Below are positions 19,062-28,153 of a DNA stretch of 64,000 nt, piece by piece. Below the pieces are notes generated by a model. That model saw only the letters and a program-made list of their open reading frames with translations. It was not told the DNA's origin and searched no databases. A program made the translations under genes and the position numbers. How positions within the stretch are numbered: the first letter of the stretch is position 1; the number at the start of each line of letters is the position of its first letter. This stretch comes from Streptomyces sp. 6-11-2 (GTDB lineage: Bacteria > Actinomycetota > Actinomycetes > Streptomycetales > Streptomycetaceae), in contig NZ_BJOR01000001.1 in NCBI RefSeq assembly GCF_006540305.1, positions 5,642,001-5,706,000 of the forward strand. The letters run 5' to 3'.

Positions 19062-20663
19062 ATGTCCGGGACGACCGCGGCCGCCGACCGGCTGCGCCGT
19101 CGGGCGGCGGGTGCCGGTGCCAACCGCTGGGTCGTCCTGGTCGTCCTCTGCGTCAGCCTGCTGCTGGTGGCGGTGGACGCGACCGTGCTGCACGTGGCGG
19201 TGCCCGCGGTCACCGAGGATCTCAAGCCCGGCGCCATCGAACTGCTCTGGATCGTCGACACCTATCCCCTTGTCTGCGCCTCGCTGCTGATCCTGTTCGG
19301 CACGCTGGGCGACCGGGTCGGCCGCAGACGGATCCTGCTGCTGGGCTATGCACTCTTCGGCATCGCCTCCGGTGTGGCGGCCTTCGCCCCCAACCCCCAG
19401 ATGCTGATCTTCGCGCGGGCGCTGCTCGGCGTCGGCGGCGCCATGATCATGCCGGCCACGCTGTCACTTCTGCGGCAGGTGTTCCCGGACCGGCGCGAGC
19501 GGGCGCTGGCGATCGGGATCTGGAGCGCGGTCGCCGCGGTGGGCGCGGCGGTCGGGCCGCTGCTCGGCGGCTTCCTGCTCGAGCACTTCTGGTGGGGGTC
19601 GGTCTTCCTCGTCAACATCCCGCTGATGCTGGTCAGCCTGCCGGTGGGCCGGCTGCTGCTGCCCGAGTCGACCGGCGGCCGCAACGGGCCCTGGGACGTG
19701 GTCGGCGCGTTGCTGGCGGCGGCCGGACTGTTCGGTGTGGTGCTGGGCGTGAAGCGGCTCGGCGGCGGGGAGACGGCGCTGAGCGCGCTCACCGTGGGGC
19801 CGCTGGTGGTCGGCGCGGCGCTACTGGTGACGTTCGTACGGCGGCAGCGGCGGCGGACGCAGCCGCTGGTGGACCTCAGGATGTTCGCGCGCCCGGCGTT
19901 CAGCACGTCGGTGGGCTGCATCGTGCTGGCCATGCTGGCGCTGGTCGGGCTCGAACTGATCGCGGCGCAGTACCTGCAACTGGTGCTCGGGCTCTCGCCG
20001 CTCGCCACGGGGCTGCGGCTGCTGCCGCTGACGTTCGCCGCGATGGCGGCCGGACTCGCCGGGGCGCGGCTGCTGCGGCGGCTCGGGCCGCGGCGGATGG
20101 TGTCCTTCGGGTTCTGTGTGACCGCCGCCGCGGTGGTGGTGCTCACGGCGATGGGCGGCCGGGACAACCCGGGACTGCTCCTCGCCGGCTTCGCGCTGCT
20201 CGGCTTCGGCCTGGAGATGACGCTGTTCGGGGCGTACGAGTCGATGCTGAGCGAGGCGCCGCCGGCGCAGGCGGGCGGAGCGGCGGCGATCGGGGAGACG
20301 TCCTATCAGCTGGGCGCGGGGATGGGCATCGCCCTGCTGGGCACGGTGATGAACGCGGCGTACGCGCCCGGGCTCGCCGATGTGCCGGGGGTGCCGGCGA
20401 AGGACTCCGGAGCCGCGGCGCACTCGCTGGGGGAGGCGTACGAGGTCGCCGAACAGCTCGGCGGGCCGGTCGGTGCCGCCCTGCGGCGGGCGGCCCGGGA
20501 CGCCTTCGTGCACGGGCTGCATGTGACGCTGCTGGTGAGCGCGGGGCTGTTGCTGCTGGGGGCGGTGATGGCGCTGCGGCTGCCGCGGGTGATGCACTGT
20601 GAGGAGCCGGCGGTCGAACTGCCCGCGCAGCGGGAGGCCGAGAGGTCCCGCGTCTCGGCATGA
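19062..20663 (+). CDS. DHA2-family (14-TM) drug:H+ antiporter
   Basis: 533 residues. About 14 membrane segments; motif A LGDRVGRRRILLLGY near residue 85, motif C-like GPLLGGFLLEHFWWGSVFLVNIP (about 170-192). Closest by eye to SmvA/QacA-like exporters (VALD-type start WVVLVVLCVSLLLVAVDATVLHVAVP). Substrate unknown. ATG 19062 has CTGGGAGG upstream; the frame continues open upstream but without a site. No TetR regulator is adjacent. Divergent from the mannosyltransferase-like gene. Confidence 0.9.
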   Translation: MSGTTAAADRLRRRAAGAGANRWVVLVVLCVSLLLVAVDATVLHVAVPAVTEDLKPGAIELLWIVDTYPLVCASLLILFGTLGDRVGRRRILLLGYALFGIASGVAAFAPNPQMLIFARALLGVGGAMIMPATLSLLRQVFPDRRERALAIGIWSAVAAVGAAVGPLLGGFLLEHFWWGSVFLVNIPLMLVSLPVGRLLLPESTGGRNGPWDVVGALLAAAGLFGVVLGVKRLGGGETALSALTVGPLVVGAALLVTFVRRQRRRTQPLVDLRMFARPAFSTSVGCIVLAMLALVGLELIAAQYLQLVLGLSPLATGLRLLPLTFAAMAAGLAGARLLRRLGPRRMVSFGFCVTAAAVVVLTAMGGRDNPGLLLAGFALLGFGLEMTLFGAYESMLSEAPPAQAGGAAAIGETSYQLGAGMGIALLGTVMNAAYAPGLADVPGVPAKDSGAAAHSLGEAYEVAEQLGGPVGAALRRAARDAFVHGLHVTLLVSAGLLLLGAVMALRLPRVMHCEEPAVELPAQREAERSRVSA

Positions 20664-20796
20664 GCGCCCTCCCTCTCCGGCGGTCGGCGCCGCGGCGGGG
20701 GAGGAGCACGCTGGACGTGCGCGGCTCCGCGCCGTAACGTCGGGCCGGAGTCGCACAACTAGCGGTGCTAGGTTTCAGTTGCCGGAGGGTGTCCCC

Positions 20797-22008
20797 ATGT
20801 CCTCGCAGTCGTCCCCGTCGTCCTCGTCGTCCCCGGTGCCCTCGTTCGACCCCGCAGACCCGCTCGGGATCGACGACCTGCTGGACCCGGAGGACCTGGC
20901 CGTCCGCGACACCATGCGGCAGTGGGCCGCCGACCGTGTCCTGCCCCGGGTCGCCGAGTGGTACGAGAAGGGCGAGCTGCCCGTCATCCGGGAACTGTCC
21001 CGCGAGCTCGGCAGCATCGGCGCCCTCGGCATGTCCCTGACTGGATATGGCTGCGCGGGCGCCACCGCCGTCCAGTACGGGCTCGCCTGCCTCGAGCTCG
21101 AGGCCGCCGACTCCGGCATCCGGTCCCTGGTCTCGGTGCAGGGCTCGCTCGCCATGTACGCCATCCACCGGTTCGGAAGCGAGGAGCAGAAGCAGAGGTG
21201 GCTGCCTCCCATGGCCGCCGGCGAGGTGATCGGCTGCTTCGGGCTCACCGAGCCCGACCACGGCTCCGACCCCGGCTCCATGCGCACCCACGCCAAGCGT
21301 GACGGCACCGACTGGATCCTCAACGGCCGCAAGATGTGGATCACCAACGGCTCCGTGGCCGGCGTCGCCGTCGTCTGGGCGCAGACCGAGGACGGCATCC
21401 GCGGCTTCCTCGTGCCGGCCGGCACCCCCGGGTTCTCCGCCCCGGAGATCAAGCACAAGTGGTCCCTGCGGGCGAGCGTCACCAGCGAGCTGGTCCTGGA
21501 CGACGTACGGCTGCCCGCCGACGCCGTACTGCCGGAGGCCACCGGGCTGCGCGGACCGCTCGGCTGCCTCTCGCACGCCCGCTACGGCATCGTCTGGGGT
21601 GCCATGGGCGCGGCCCGCTCCAGCTTCGAGGCCGCCCTCGACTACGCCAAGTCGCGCGAGCAGTTCGGCAGGCCCATCGGAGGCTTCCAGCTCACCCAGG
21701 CCAAGCTCGCCGACATGGCGGTCGAACTGCACAAGGGGATTCTGCTCGCCCACCATCTGGGGCGGCGCATGGACGCCGGCCGCCTGCGTCCCGAGCAGGT
21801 CAGCTTCGGCAAGCTCAACAACGTACGAGAGGCGATCGAGATCTGCCGTACCGCGCGGACGATTCTCGGGGCGAACGGGATCTCCCTGGAGTACCCCGTG
21901 ATGCGGCACGCGACCAACCTCGAGTCGGTGCTCACCTACGAGGGCACCGTCGAGATGCACCAGCTCGTGCTGGGCAAGGCGCTCACCGGGTTCGACGCCT
22001 TCCGGTGA
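20797..22008 (+). CDS. Acyl-CoA dehydrogenase, glutaryl-CoA dehydrogenase-like
   Basis: 403 residues after a Ser-rich start. FAD/substrate signatures CFGLTEPDHGSDPGSMRT and KMWITNGSVAGVAVVWAQ are complete; catalytic Glu is in LTYEGTVEMHQL (about residue 382). RKMWITNG, KHKWSLRASVTSELVLDDVRLP and ARYGIVWGAMGAARSSFEAALDY are strongly glutaryl-CoA-dehydrogenase-like, an enzyme of lysine/tryptophan breakdown giving crotonyl-CoA. GGAGGG precedes ATG 20797. A convergent terminator follows at 22020. Confidence 0.9.
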   Translation: MSSQSSPSSSSSPVPSFDPADPLGIDDLLDPEDLAVRDTMRQWAADRVLPRVAEWYEKGELPVIRELSRELGSIGALGMSLTGYGCAGATAVQYGLACLELEAADSGIRSLVSVQGSLAMYAIHRFGSEEQKQRWLPPMAAGEVIGCFGLTEPDHGSDPGSMRTHAKRDGTDWILNGRKMWITNGSVAGVAVVWAQTEDGIRGFLVPAGTPGFSAPEIKHKWSLRASVTSELVLDDVRLPADAVLPEATGLRGPLGCLSHARYGIVWGAMGAARSSFEAALDYAKSREQFGRPIGGFQLTQAKLADMAVELHKGILLAHHLGRRMDAGRLRPEQVSFGKLNNVREAIEICRTARTILGANGISLEYPVMRHATNLESVLTYEGTVEMHQLVLGKALTGFDAFR

Positions 22009-22019
22009 GCCCCGAACGG

Positions 22020-22044
22020 GGCAGGGCCGGTGTACGGCCCTGCC
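22020..22044. terminator. Hairpin between acyl-CoA dehydrogenase and SepF paralogue genes
   Basis: Perfect 10-bp arms 22020-22029 and 22035-22044, 5-nt loop, between two convergent stops. Confidence 0.8.
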
Positions 22045-22482
22045 TCAGCTCTGGTTGAAGAACCCGTCCGCGCGGTGCACCGCCGGGTCCCCGTTGACGA
22101 TCTCGGTGTCGGCGGGGGACAGCAGGAACACCCGGGTGGACACGCGGTCGATGGAGCCGCGCAGCCCGAAGACGAGCCCGGCCGCGAAGTCGACCACGCG
22201 CTTGGCGTCGGAGGCTTCCATGGCCGTCAGGTTCATGATGACGGGCACGCCCTCCCGGAACAGCTCGCCGATGGCGCGGGCGTCCCGGAAGCTGTCCGGT
22301 GTCACCGTGCCGATCCGGCGGCCCTTGTCCTCTGCCGTGTCCGCAGCCACCTTCACCCGGGGGTCGGTGACCCAGGCGTCCCCGGACTCGGTCCCTTCCG
22401 TGTAGTCGTCGTCGTAGTAGCGCTCGTCATCGTTGTCGTCGACGAGGCCGAGCCACGCACTCGCCTTGCGTACCGATCCCAT
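22045..22482 (-). CDS. sflA: SepF-like cell-division protein (paralogue)
   Basis: 145 residues. The acidic linker ([16 protein letters not shown]) is followed by the SepF core about residues 48-140: [67 protein letters not shown]. SepF anchors FtsZ to the membrane, but the amphipathic N-terminal helix here is [13 protein letters not shown]. Streptomyces have three SepF proteins; the position beside the acyl-CoA dehydrogenase fits S. coelicolor SCO1749, described as SflA, from memory. It is outside the dcw cluster, so it is the SepF-like paralogue, not the principal SepF. The symbol is an inference from context. Confidence 0.75.
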   Translation of the reverse strand: MGSVRKASAWLGLVDDNDDERYYDDDYTEGTESGDAWVTDPRVKVAADTAEDKGRRIGTVTPDSFRDARAIGELFREGVPVIMNLTAMEASDAKRVVDFAAGLVFGLRGSIDRVSTRVFLLSPADTEIVNGDPAVHRADGFFNQS

Positions 22483-22772
22483 GGACGCCTCCTCTCACAG
22501 CGGTCTTTTCTGCATTCCGCATCCCTATGGTCATCCATGATGCTGACAACGCGCCAAGTGAACAGGCGGCGCACGGGGGGTTTGTGACGGTACTGGTGCA
22601 CGACCAATACGTCGAGAGCCCGTATGCCCCAAGGATTTTGACCCACACAACTGCTGACTGAGAGTGAAATATTATTGTTCTCGGCATATGGGTGACGGTC
22701 GGGGCGTACGGGTGAACGAAGGGGTCGGTACGATGCCGCGACTCAACGTCCTGCACACCAAGGGGGATGGTC

Positions 22773-23960
22773 GTGTTCGGAATCGTCAGGCCCTGCCGTC
22801 ACCGGCTCGGGGAAGGACTCGGCGCCGAGTGGATGGCCCACTTGTGCGGGCTGTGTCTGGCCCTGCGCGGTGACCACGGGCAGTTCGCGCGGATCGTGAC
22901 GAACTACGACGGGCTGCTCGTCTCGGTCCTGACGGAGGCTCAGGCGGAGAGGGCCGGGCGGGCCGACGGCCTGCGGCGTACCGCCGGGCCGTGCCCGCTG
23001 CGCGGAATGCGCACCGCGTCCGTCGCCCTCGGCGAGGGACCGCGACTGGCGGCGGCCGTCTCACTGGTGCTGGCCTCGGCCAAGGTGCGCGACCACGTCG
23101 CCGACGGCGACGGACTGCTGGCGCGCCGGCCGGTGGCGCTCGCCGCGCATCGGGTCGCCGACAACTGGAGCCGGGCGGGCGCCCGTACGGGGGCCGGTGT
23201 CGGATTCGACACCGCGGTGCTCCTGGACGCGGTGGACCGTCAGTCGGGCCTTGAGGCGCTCGCCGGTCCCGGGACGCCGCTCCTGGCCGTCACCGAGCCC
23301 ACCGAGACCGCGACCGCCGCGGCCTTCGCGCACACCGCGCTCCTCGCCGGGCGGCCGGGCAACGCCGCCCCGCTCGCCGAGGCCGGGCGCCTGTTCGGAC
23401 GGCTGGCGCACCTCCTGGACGCCGTGGAGGACCGCGAGTCCGACGCCGCCACCGGCGCCTGGAATCCGCTCACCGTCACCGGGACGCCGCTCGGCGAGGC
23501 GCGCCGGCTCGCGGACGACGCGGTGCACGGCATCCGGCTCGCCCTGAGCGAGGTGGAGTTCGGCGACGGACGGCTCGCCCATCGGCTGCTCGTGCACGAG
23601 CTCCGGCGCTCCGTCGACCGCGCCTTCGGCACCGAGTCCTGCGGGCACGCGCCCGAGGGGGCCTTCGGCCCGTCGCAGGGACCGTACGCCCCGCAGGCTC
23701 CGTACAACCCGAACCACCCGTACGCCGGGGGCGGTGAGCCCCCGCGGCCCGGCGGGCGCGGGTTCTGGGCCGCGTGCGCGGTGGCCGTCGGGCTGTGCTG
23801 CACCTGCAAGGTGTGCTGCGCCGACGAGTTCGAGGGTCCGTGGTCGGGCAAGAAGCGCTCGGGCTGCTGCAACAACTGCGACTGCTCGTGCTGCGAAGGG
23901 TGCGACTGCTGCTGTGACGGCTGCGACTGCTGTGACGGCTGCTCGTGCTGCGACTGCTGA
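22773..23960 (+). CDS. DUF5685-type protein with cysteine-rich tail
   Basis: About 395 residues. Starts MFGIVRPCRHRLGEGLGAEWMAHLCGLCLALRG; this CxxH...CGLC start looks like a metal site and matches the DUF5685 family, otherwise unknown. The middle is helical (LAAAVSLVLASAKVRDHVADGDG). After a Pro/Tyr linker (PYAPQAPYNPNHPY) and a short hydrophobic segment, the last 32 residues contain 17 cysteines in CC, CDC and CDGC patterns. AAGGGGG is 6 bp upstream of GTG 22773; ATG 22767 is too close to it. The 290-bp region upstream, divergent from sflA, is AT-richer but unannotated. Confidence 0.8.
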   Translation: MFGIVRPCRHRLGEGLGAEWMAHLCGLCLALRGDHGQFARIVTNYDGLLVSVLTEAQAERAGRADGLRRTAGPCPLRGMRTASVALGEGPRLAAAVSLVLASAKVRDHVADGDGLLARRPVALAAHRVADNWSRAGARTGAGVGFDTAVLLDAVDRQSGLEALAGPGTPLLAVTEPTETATAAAFAHTALLAGRPGNAAPLAEAGRLFGRLAHLLDAVEDRESDAATGAWNPLTVTGTPLGEARRLADDAVHGIRLALSEVEFGDGRLAHRLLVHELRRSVDRAFGTESCGHAPEGAFGPSQGPYAPQAPYNPNHPYAGGGEPPRPGGRGFWAACAVAVGLCCTCKVCCADEFEGPWSGKKRSGCCNNCDCSCCEGCDCCCDGCDCCDGCSCCDC

Positions 23961-24073
23961 CCACCGCCGGCCGTACACCCCGTCCACCAGCTGCCCCGGC
24001 CACGAGCCCCGGGCCCGGACGATGGGCGGCGGCGGGGTTTGGCCGCCGGGCCGCGTATGGAAGGGCTCATCTC

Positions 24074-24415
24074 ATGATGGACCTGTCCGACCCGTGGAAG
24101 CAGGGACGCGCGCGCCGTTCCGAGACGGCGCCGGCGCCCGGCGACCCGCTCGCCCGGACCGGCGTGTCCGGGCCCGGGGGCTATCCGGAGCATCGAGTTC
24201 CGGACATCCCCCGAGCCCGGACGGCCGAGGGCGAAGCGGTCGCGGTCACCGCTGCCGGGGCGGACGAACCGGCCTTCGGCGGACGGCCCTTCGGCGGCCG
24301 GGTGCGGCTCGCCGCCGGCGCGGGACCGGAGCGGGCCTCCCGGGCCGACCTGCGCGAGCGCCCGGCCGGACGGCGCCGTGAGGGCATATGGGGTGCGGGG
24401 GCCACGACGGCGTGA
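24074..24415 (+). CDS. Possible small hypothetical protein
   Basis: 113 residues from ATG 24074, with an AGGG site 10 bp upstream. Codons keep the high third-position GC of Streptomyces genes throughout, which supports coding. The protein begins [17 protein letters not shown], is Gly/Arg/Ala-rich, has no signal peptide or membrane segment and no recognised domain. It follows the cysteine-rich protein gene by 113 bp. It could be a chance frame; evidence is composition only. Confidence 0.35.
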   Translation: MMDLSDPWKQGRARRSETAPAPGDPLARTGVSGPGGYPEHRVPDIPRARTAEGEAVAVTAAGADEPAFGGRPFGGRVRLAAGAGPERASRADLRERPAGRRREGIWGAGATTA

Positions 24416-24461
24416 CAGCGGCGGGGGGACACGGGCCCGGCCCGGGGTCGCCTTCCCGCTG

Positions 24462-24514
24462 TTGACCACATGTCAATTCCCCCTGATCGCACATAGTTCA
24501 CTCGAATCGCACAT
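24462..24514 (+). promoter_or_regulatory. Repeats upstream of streptogrisin-type protease gene 1
   Basis: Inverted repeat TTGACcacatGTCAA at 24462-24476, then two TCGCACAT direct repeats at 24487-24494 and 24507-24514, exactly 20 bp apart, about 170-225 bp before the protease start. Probably regulator sites. Confidence 0.4.
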
Positions 24515-24686
24515 GGTCGCGCGGCCGAAAGGCGCCCTTGCGCCGACCGGTCGTTCGGCCGAATACTCCCCCACAGCGCTTGTCAGGGGCACGGCGTGTT
24601 CGGAATCCGAACATCCGTCCGCTGACTGCGCCTCACGGGCCCCGACCCCACGCGGGCCCCCGACTTCCTTTGTGGAGGAACGAAAA

Positions 24687-25595
24687 GTGAGGATCAAGCG
24701 CACCACTCCCCGCAGCGGCGTGACGAGACGGACCCGGCTGATCGCCGTCGCCTCCGGCTTCGTGGCCGCAGCCGCGTTCGCGGTCCCCAGTGCGAACGCG
24801 TCCGACACTCCCACCACCTTCAGCGCGTCCCAGCTCACCACCGCGAGCGACTCCGTGCTCAAGGCCGACATCCCGGGCACCGCCTGGACCGTCGACAGCA
24901 AGACCAACCGGGTCGTCGTCACCGTCGACAGCACGGTCTCCCAGGCCGACATCGCCCGGATCAAGCAGCAGGCGGGGGGCAACTCCGGCGCCCTGACCAT
25001 CAAGCACACCGCCGGCAAGTTCAACAAGCTGATCTCCGGCGGCGACGCCATCTATGCGAGTAGCTGGCGCTGCTCGCTGGGCTTCAACGTCAAGGACAAC
25101 AGCGGCAACTCCTACTTCCTGACCGCCGGTCACTGCACCGACGGTGCGGGCACCTGGTGGTCGAACTCCTCCCACACCACCACGCTCGGCACCACCGCCG
25201 GCTCCTCCTTCCCCGGTCACGACTACGGCATCGTGCGCTACACCAACACCTCGGTCGCCAAGCCGAGCGCCGTGGGCAGCGTGACCATCACCAGCGCGGC
25301 CACGCCGTCCGTGGGTACCACCGTCTACCGGCGCGGCTCGACGACCGGCATTCACAGCGGCAGGGTCACGGCGCTCAACGCGACGGTCAACTACGGCAAC
25401 GGCGAGATCGTCAACGGTCTCATCCAGACCACCGTCTGCGCCGAGCCCGGTGACTCCGGCGGCTCGCTGTACTCCAACAGCGGCATCGCCTACGGCCTGA
25501 CCTCCGGCGGCAGTGGCAACTGCACCTCCGGCGGTACGACCTTCTTCCAGCCGGTCACCGCCGCGCTGAGCGCCTACGGGGTCCACATCGGCTGA
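24687..25595 (+). CDS. Secreted serine protease, streptogrisin A/B type (S1E)
   Basis: 302-residue preproenzyme. Signal peptide ends near NASD (residue 39); propeptide to about 115; mature domain starts [18 protein letters not shown], about 187 residues, matching S. griseus proteases A/B in length and sequence. Catalytic triad: His149 (LTAGHC), Asp179 (HDYGIVRY), Ser257 (GDSGGS). Paired cysteines CSLG/GHC and VCAEPG/GNC are conserved. The short propeptide is of the A/B type and acts as folding chaperone. GTG 24687 has GGAGGA 7 bp upstream. Two hairpins follow the stop. Confidence 0.95.
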   Translation: MRIKRTTPRSGVTRRTRLIAVASGFVAAAAFAVPSANASDTPTTFSASQLTTASDSVLKADIPGTAWTVDSKTNRVVVTVDSTVSQADIARIKQQAGGNSGALTIKHTAGKFNKLISGGDAIYASSWRCSLGFNVKDNSGNSYFLTAGHCTDGAGTWWSNSSHTTTLGTTAGSSFPGHDYGIVRYTNTSVAKPSAVGSVTITSAATPSVGTTVYRRGSTTGIHSGRVTALNATVNYGNGEIVNGLIQTTVCAEPGDSGGSLYSNSGIAYGLTSGGSGNCTSGGTTFFQPVTAALSAYGVHIG

Positions 25596-25606
25596 CGTCC
25601 CTCTGT

Positions 25607-25633
25607 GCCGGGCCGCGGAGTGCGCGGCCCGGC
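25607..25633 (+). terminator. Hairpin 1 after protease 1
   Basis: Perfect 11-bp arms 25607-25617 and 25623-25633, 5-nt loop, 12 bp after the stop. Confidence 0.8.
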
Positions 25634-25655
25634 GCCCCCCGCGCTCCACAGCGAA

Positions 25656-25688
25656 GAGCCCCCGTACGCAACCGGCGTGCGGGGGCTC
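25656..25688. terminator. Hairpin 2 after protease 1
   Basis: 14-bp arms 25656-25669 and 25675-25688 with one G-U pair; tandem with hairpin 1. Confidence 0.75.
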
Positions 25689-25762
25689 GCCCTTGGGCGC
25701 GACGCGGGTTACGGTCGAAGGGCCGTGAGCCTGCGCGCCCGTGCCGGATTGGGGGGACCGTG

Positions 25763-26599
25763 ATGGTCGAGGAACTGGTGACGGCGGGGGTGGCGCTCGC
25801 GTCCGCCGGAGCGGTGGGCCTGATGGTGGCGGCGCGGGTCGTCAAGCAGTACGAGCGGGGCGTGGTGTTCCGCCTCGGCAGGCTGCGCCCGCAGGTGCGC
25901 GGACCCGGGCTCACGCTGATCGTCCCGTTCGTGGACCGGCTCCAGAAGGTCAGCATGCAGATCGTGACGATGCCCGTGCCGGCGCAGGAGGGCATCACCC
26001 GGGACAACGTGACGGTGCGTGTGGACGCCGTCGTCTACTTCAAGGTGACCTCGCCGGCCGAGGCGCTGGTCCAGGTGGAGGACTACCGCTTCGCGGTCTC
26101 GCAGATGGCGCAGACCTCGCTGAGGTCCATCATCGGCAAGAGCGAACTGGACGACCTGCTGTCCAGCCGCGAGAAGCTCAACCAGGGGCTGGAGCTGATG
26201 ATCGACAGCCCGGCCGTGGAGTGGGGCGTCACGATCGACCGGGTGGAGATCAAGGACGTGTCGCTGCCCGAGACGATGAAGCGGTCCATGGCCCGGCAGG
26301 CGGAGGCCGACCGTGAGCGCCGGGCGCGGGTCATCAACGCGGACGCGGAGCTCCAGGCGTCGAAGAAGCTGGCCGAGGCGGCCCAGCAGATGGCGGACAC
26401 GCCCGCCGCGCTGCAACTGCGGCTCCTCCAGACCGTGACGGCGGTCGCCGCCGAGAAGAACTCCACCCTGGTCCTGCCCTTCCCGGTCGAGCTGCTGCGG
26501 TTCCTGGAGAAGGCGCAGCAGCAACTTCCCGCGGCGGCTCCGGCGCCCGCGCCCCGAGTGGAACCCGCGCCCGAGAGGCCGAATTCGAGCCAGGGCTAG
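25763..26599 (+). CDS. SPFH/Band 7 (stomatin-like) membrane protein
   Basis: 278 residues. One N-terminal membrane segment ([23 protein letters not shown]), then the band-7 domain: [57 protein letters not shown], and the Ala-rich helix [33 protein letters not shown]. These proteins form membrane-bound rings and often control proteases such as FtsH; the usual partner NfeD or a membrane protease is not adjacent here. The last 40 residues are Pro/Ala-rich. ATG 25763 is 7 bp after a GGGGGG run; GTG 25760 is also possible. Confidence 0.92.
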   Translation: MVEELVTAGVALASAGAVGLMVAARVVKQYERGVVFRLGRLRPQVRGPGLTLIVPFVDRLQKVSMQIVTMPVPAQEGITRDNVTVRVDAVVYFKVTSPAEALVQVEDYRFAVSQMAQTSLRSIIGKSELDDLLSSREKLNQGLELMIDSPAVEWGVTIDRVEIKDVSLPETMKRSMARQAEADRERRARVINADAELQASKKLAEAAQQMADTPAALQLRLLQTVTAVAAEKNSTLVLPFPVELLRFLEKAQQQLPAAAPAPAPRVEPAPERPNSSQG

Positions 26600-26847
26600 A
26601 CCTCGCGGAATGTGGACCGGTCATCCGCACGTGGTGTTTGCGCTGTGAATGTTGCGTGAACGCCCCAGCGGTGATCTCGGGGGACAGGTCGATACGCAGG
26701 GGACATACGCCCGTTGACGTATACGCGTCCAGAACACGACCTTGTGTGCGCGCTGGGGGCATCGGAATAGTGGGCGCCGTTCAACCGCCTTCCGGCTCGT
26801 CGGGTCCCCACTACCTCACGGGTCGGTCCCCCACAGGAAGACGTCAG

Positions 26848-27927
26848 TTGAAGCATCGACGCATACCCGGACGCCGTGCGGCCGTGGCGGGTGCGGGCAT
26901 CGCCGCCCTGCTCGTCGCGGGAGTCACCTTCCAGAGTGCGAACGCCAGTGAACCCGCGAAGGCCCCCGAGGTCCGGACCCTTTCGTCCGCGGCGGCCGGA
27001 AAGCTCGCCTCGACGCTCGTGCGGGACCTCGGCGCCGACGCCGCGGGCACGTACTACGACGCCACGACGAAGAGCCTTGTAGTGAACGTGCTCGACGCGA
27101 GTACCGCCGAGACCGTCGAACGGGCGGGTGCCAAGGCCAGAGTCGTACGGAACTCCCTCGCCGAACTGACCGGCGCCCGCACCGTGCTGGAGAAGGACGC
27201 GACCATCCCCGGCACCTCGTGGGCGACGGACCCCGTGACCAACAAGGTCGTCGTCACCGCCGACAGCACGGTCTCCGGGGCCGAGTGGACCACGCTGAGC
27301 GAGGTCGTCGACGGGCTCGGCGCCAAGGCCGAACTCAGGCGTTCGAAGGGGGAGTTCAAGCCCTTCGTCGCGGGCGGTGACGCGATCACCGGCTCCGGCG
27401 GCCGCTGCTCGCTCGGCTTCAACGTGGTCAAGGGCGGCCAGCCGTACTTCCTCACCGCCGGCCACTGCACGGAGGCGATCTCCACCTGGTCGGACGCCGG
27501 TGGCACGGTGATCGGCCAGAACGAACGGTCCAGCTTCCCGGGCGACGACTTCGGTCTGGTCAGGTACACCGCGAGCGTGGACCACCCGAGCGCGGTGAAC
27601 CTCTACAACGGCTCGACGCAGGCGATCACCAGGGCGGGCGAGGCGACCGTCGGCGAGAAGGTGACCCGCAGCGGCTCGACGACCCAGGTGCACAGCGGCA
27701 CGGTCACCGGTCTGAACGCCACCGTGAACTACGCCGAGGGCACGGTCAGCGGTCTGATCCAGGCCGATGTGTGTGCCGAGCCCGGTGACAGCGGCGGCTC
27801 CCTGTTCGACGGCGACACCGCGATCGGCCTCACCTCCGGTGGCAGCGGCGACTGCACCTCGGGCGGTGTGACCTTCTTCCAGCCGGTCACCGAGGCCCTC
27901 TCGGCGACCGGCGCCCAGATCGGCTGA
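26848..27927 (+). CDS. Secreted serine protease, streptogrisin C/D-like (S1E)
   Basis: 359-residue preproenzyme with a longer propeptide than protease 1. Signal peptide ends near NAS (residue 33); propeptide about 34-174; mature domain starts about [18 protein letters not shown], about 185 residues. Triad: His206 (LTAGHC), Asp234 (DDFGLVRY), Ser315 (GDSGGS). The long propeptide carries two repeated subdomains, as in streptogrisin D. The TTG start has AGGAAG about 8 bp upstream; upstream in-frame codons look non-coding. A 16-bp hairpin follows. Confidence 0.93.
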   Translation: MKHRRIPGRRAAVAGAGIAALLVAGVTFQSANASEPAKAPEVRTLSSAAAGKLASTLVRDLGADAAGTYYDATTKSLVVNVLDASTAETVERAGAKARVVRNSLAELTGARTVLEKDATIPGTSWATDPVTNKVVVTADSTVSGAEWTTLSEVVDGLGAKAELRRSKGEFKPFVAGGDAITGSGGRCSLGFNVVKGGQPYFLTAGHCTEAISTWSDAGGTVIGQNERSSFPGDDFGLVRYTASVDHPSAVNLYNGSTQAITRAGEATVGEKVTRSGSTTQVHSGTVTGLNATVNYAEGTVSGLIQADVCAEPGDSGGSLFDGDTAIGLTSGGSGDCTSGGVTFFQPVTEALSATGAQIG

Positions 27928-27953
27928 TCCCGGCCCCGGCCTCCACACAGCCG

Positions 27954-27989
27954 GCGAAAGCCCCGCCCTCACGAGGGCGGGGCTTTCGC
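27954..27989 (+). terminator. Strong hairpin after protease 2
   Basis: Perfect 16-bp arms 27954-27969 and 27974-27989 with a 4-nt loop. Confidence 0.88.
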
Positions 27990-28153
27990 ATGGCCGTCAC
28001 GCCCCTCGCGCTCCGGGCGCCGGGCGTTTGCGCAGGTGAGACACGCTCGAACGGATGTCGCACAGACGTTCGGAAATTGGTTTATGGTGGGGGTGAGAGA
28101 GATGGGAACTGATGTTCGAGGGCGGTCACGGCTCACGAGTGCGGGAGGTGCGG

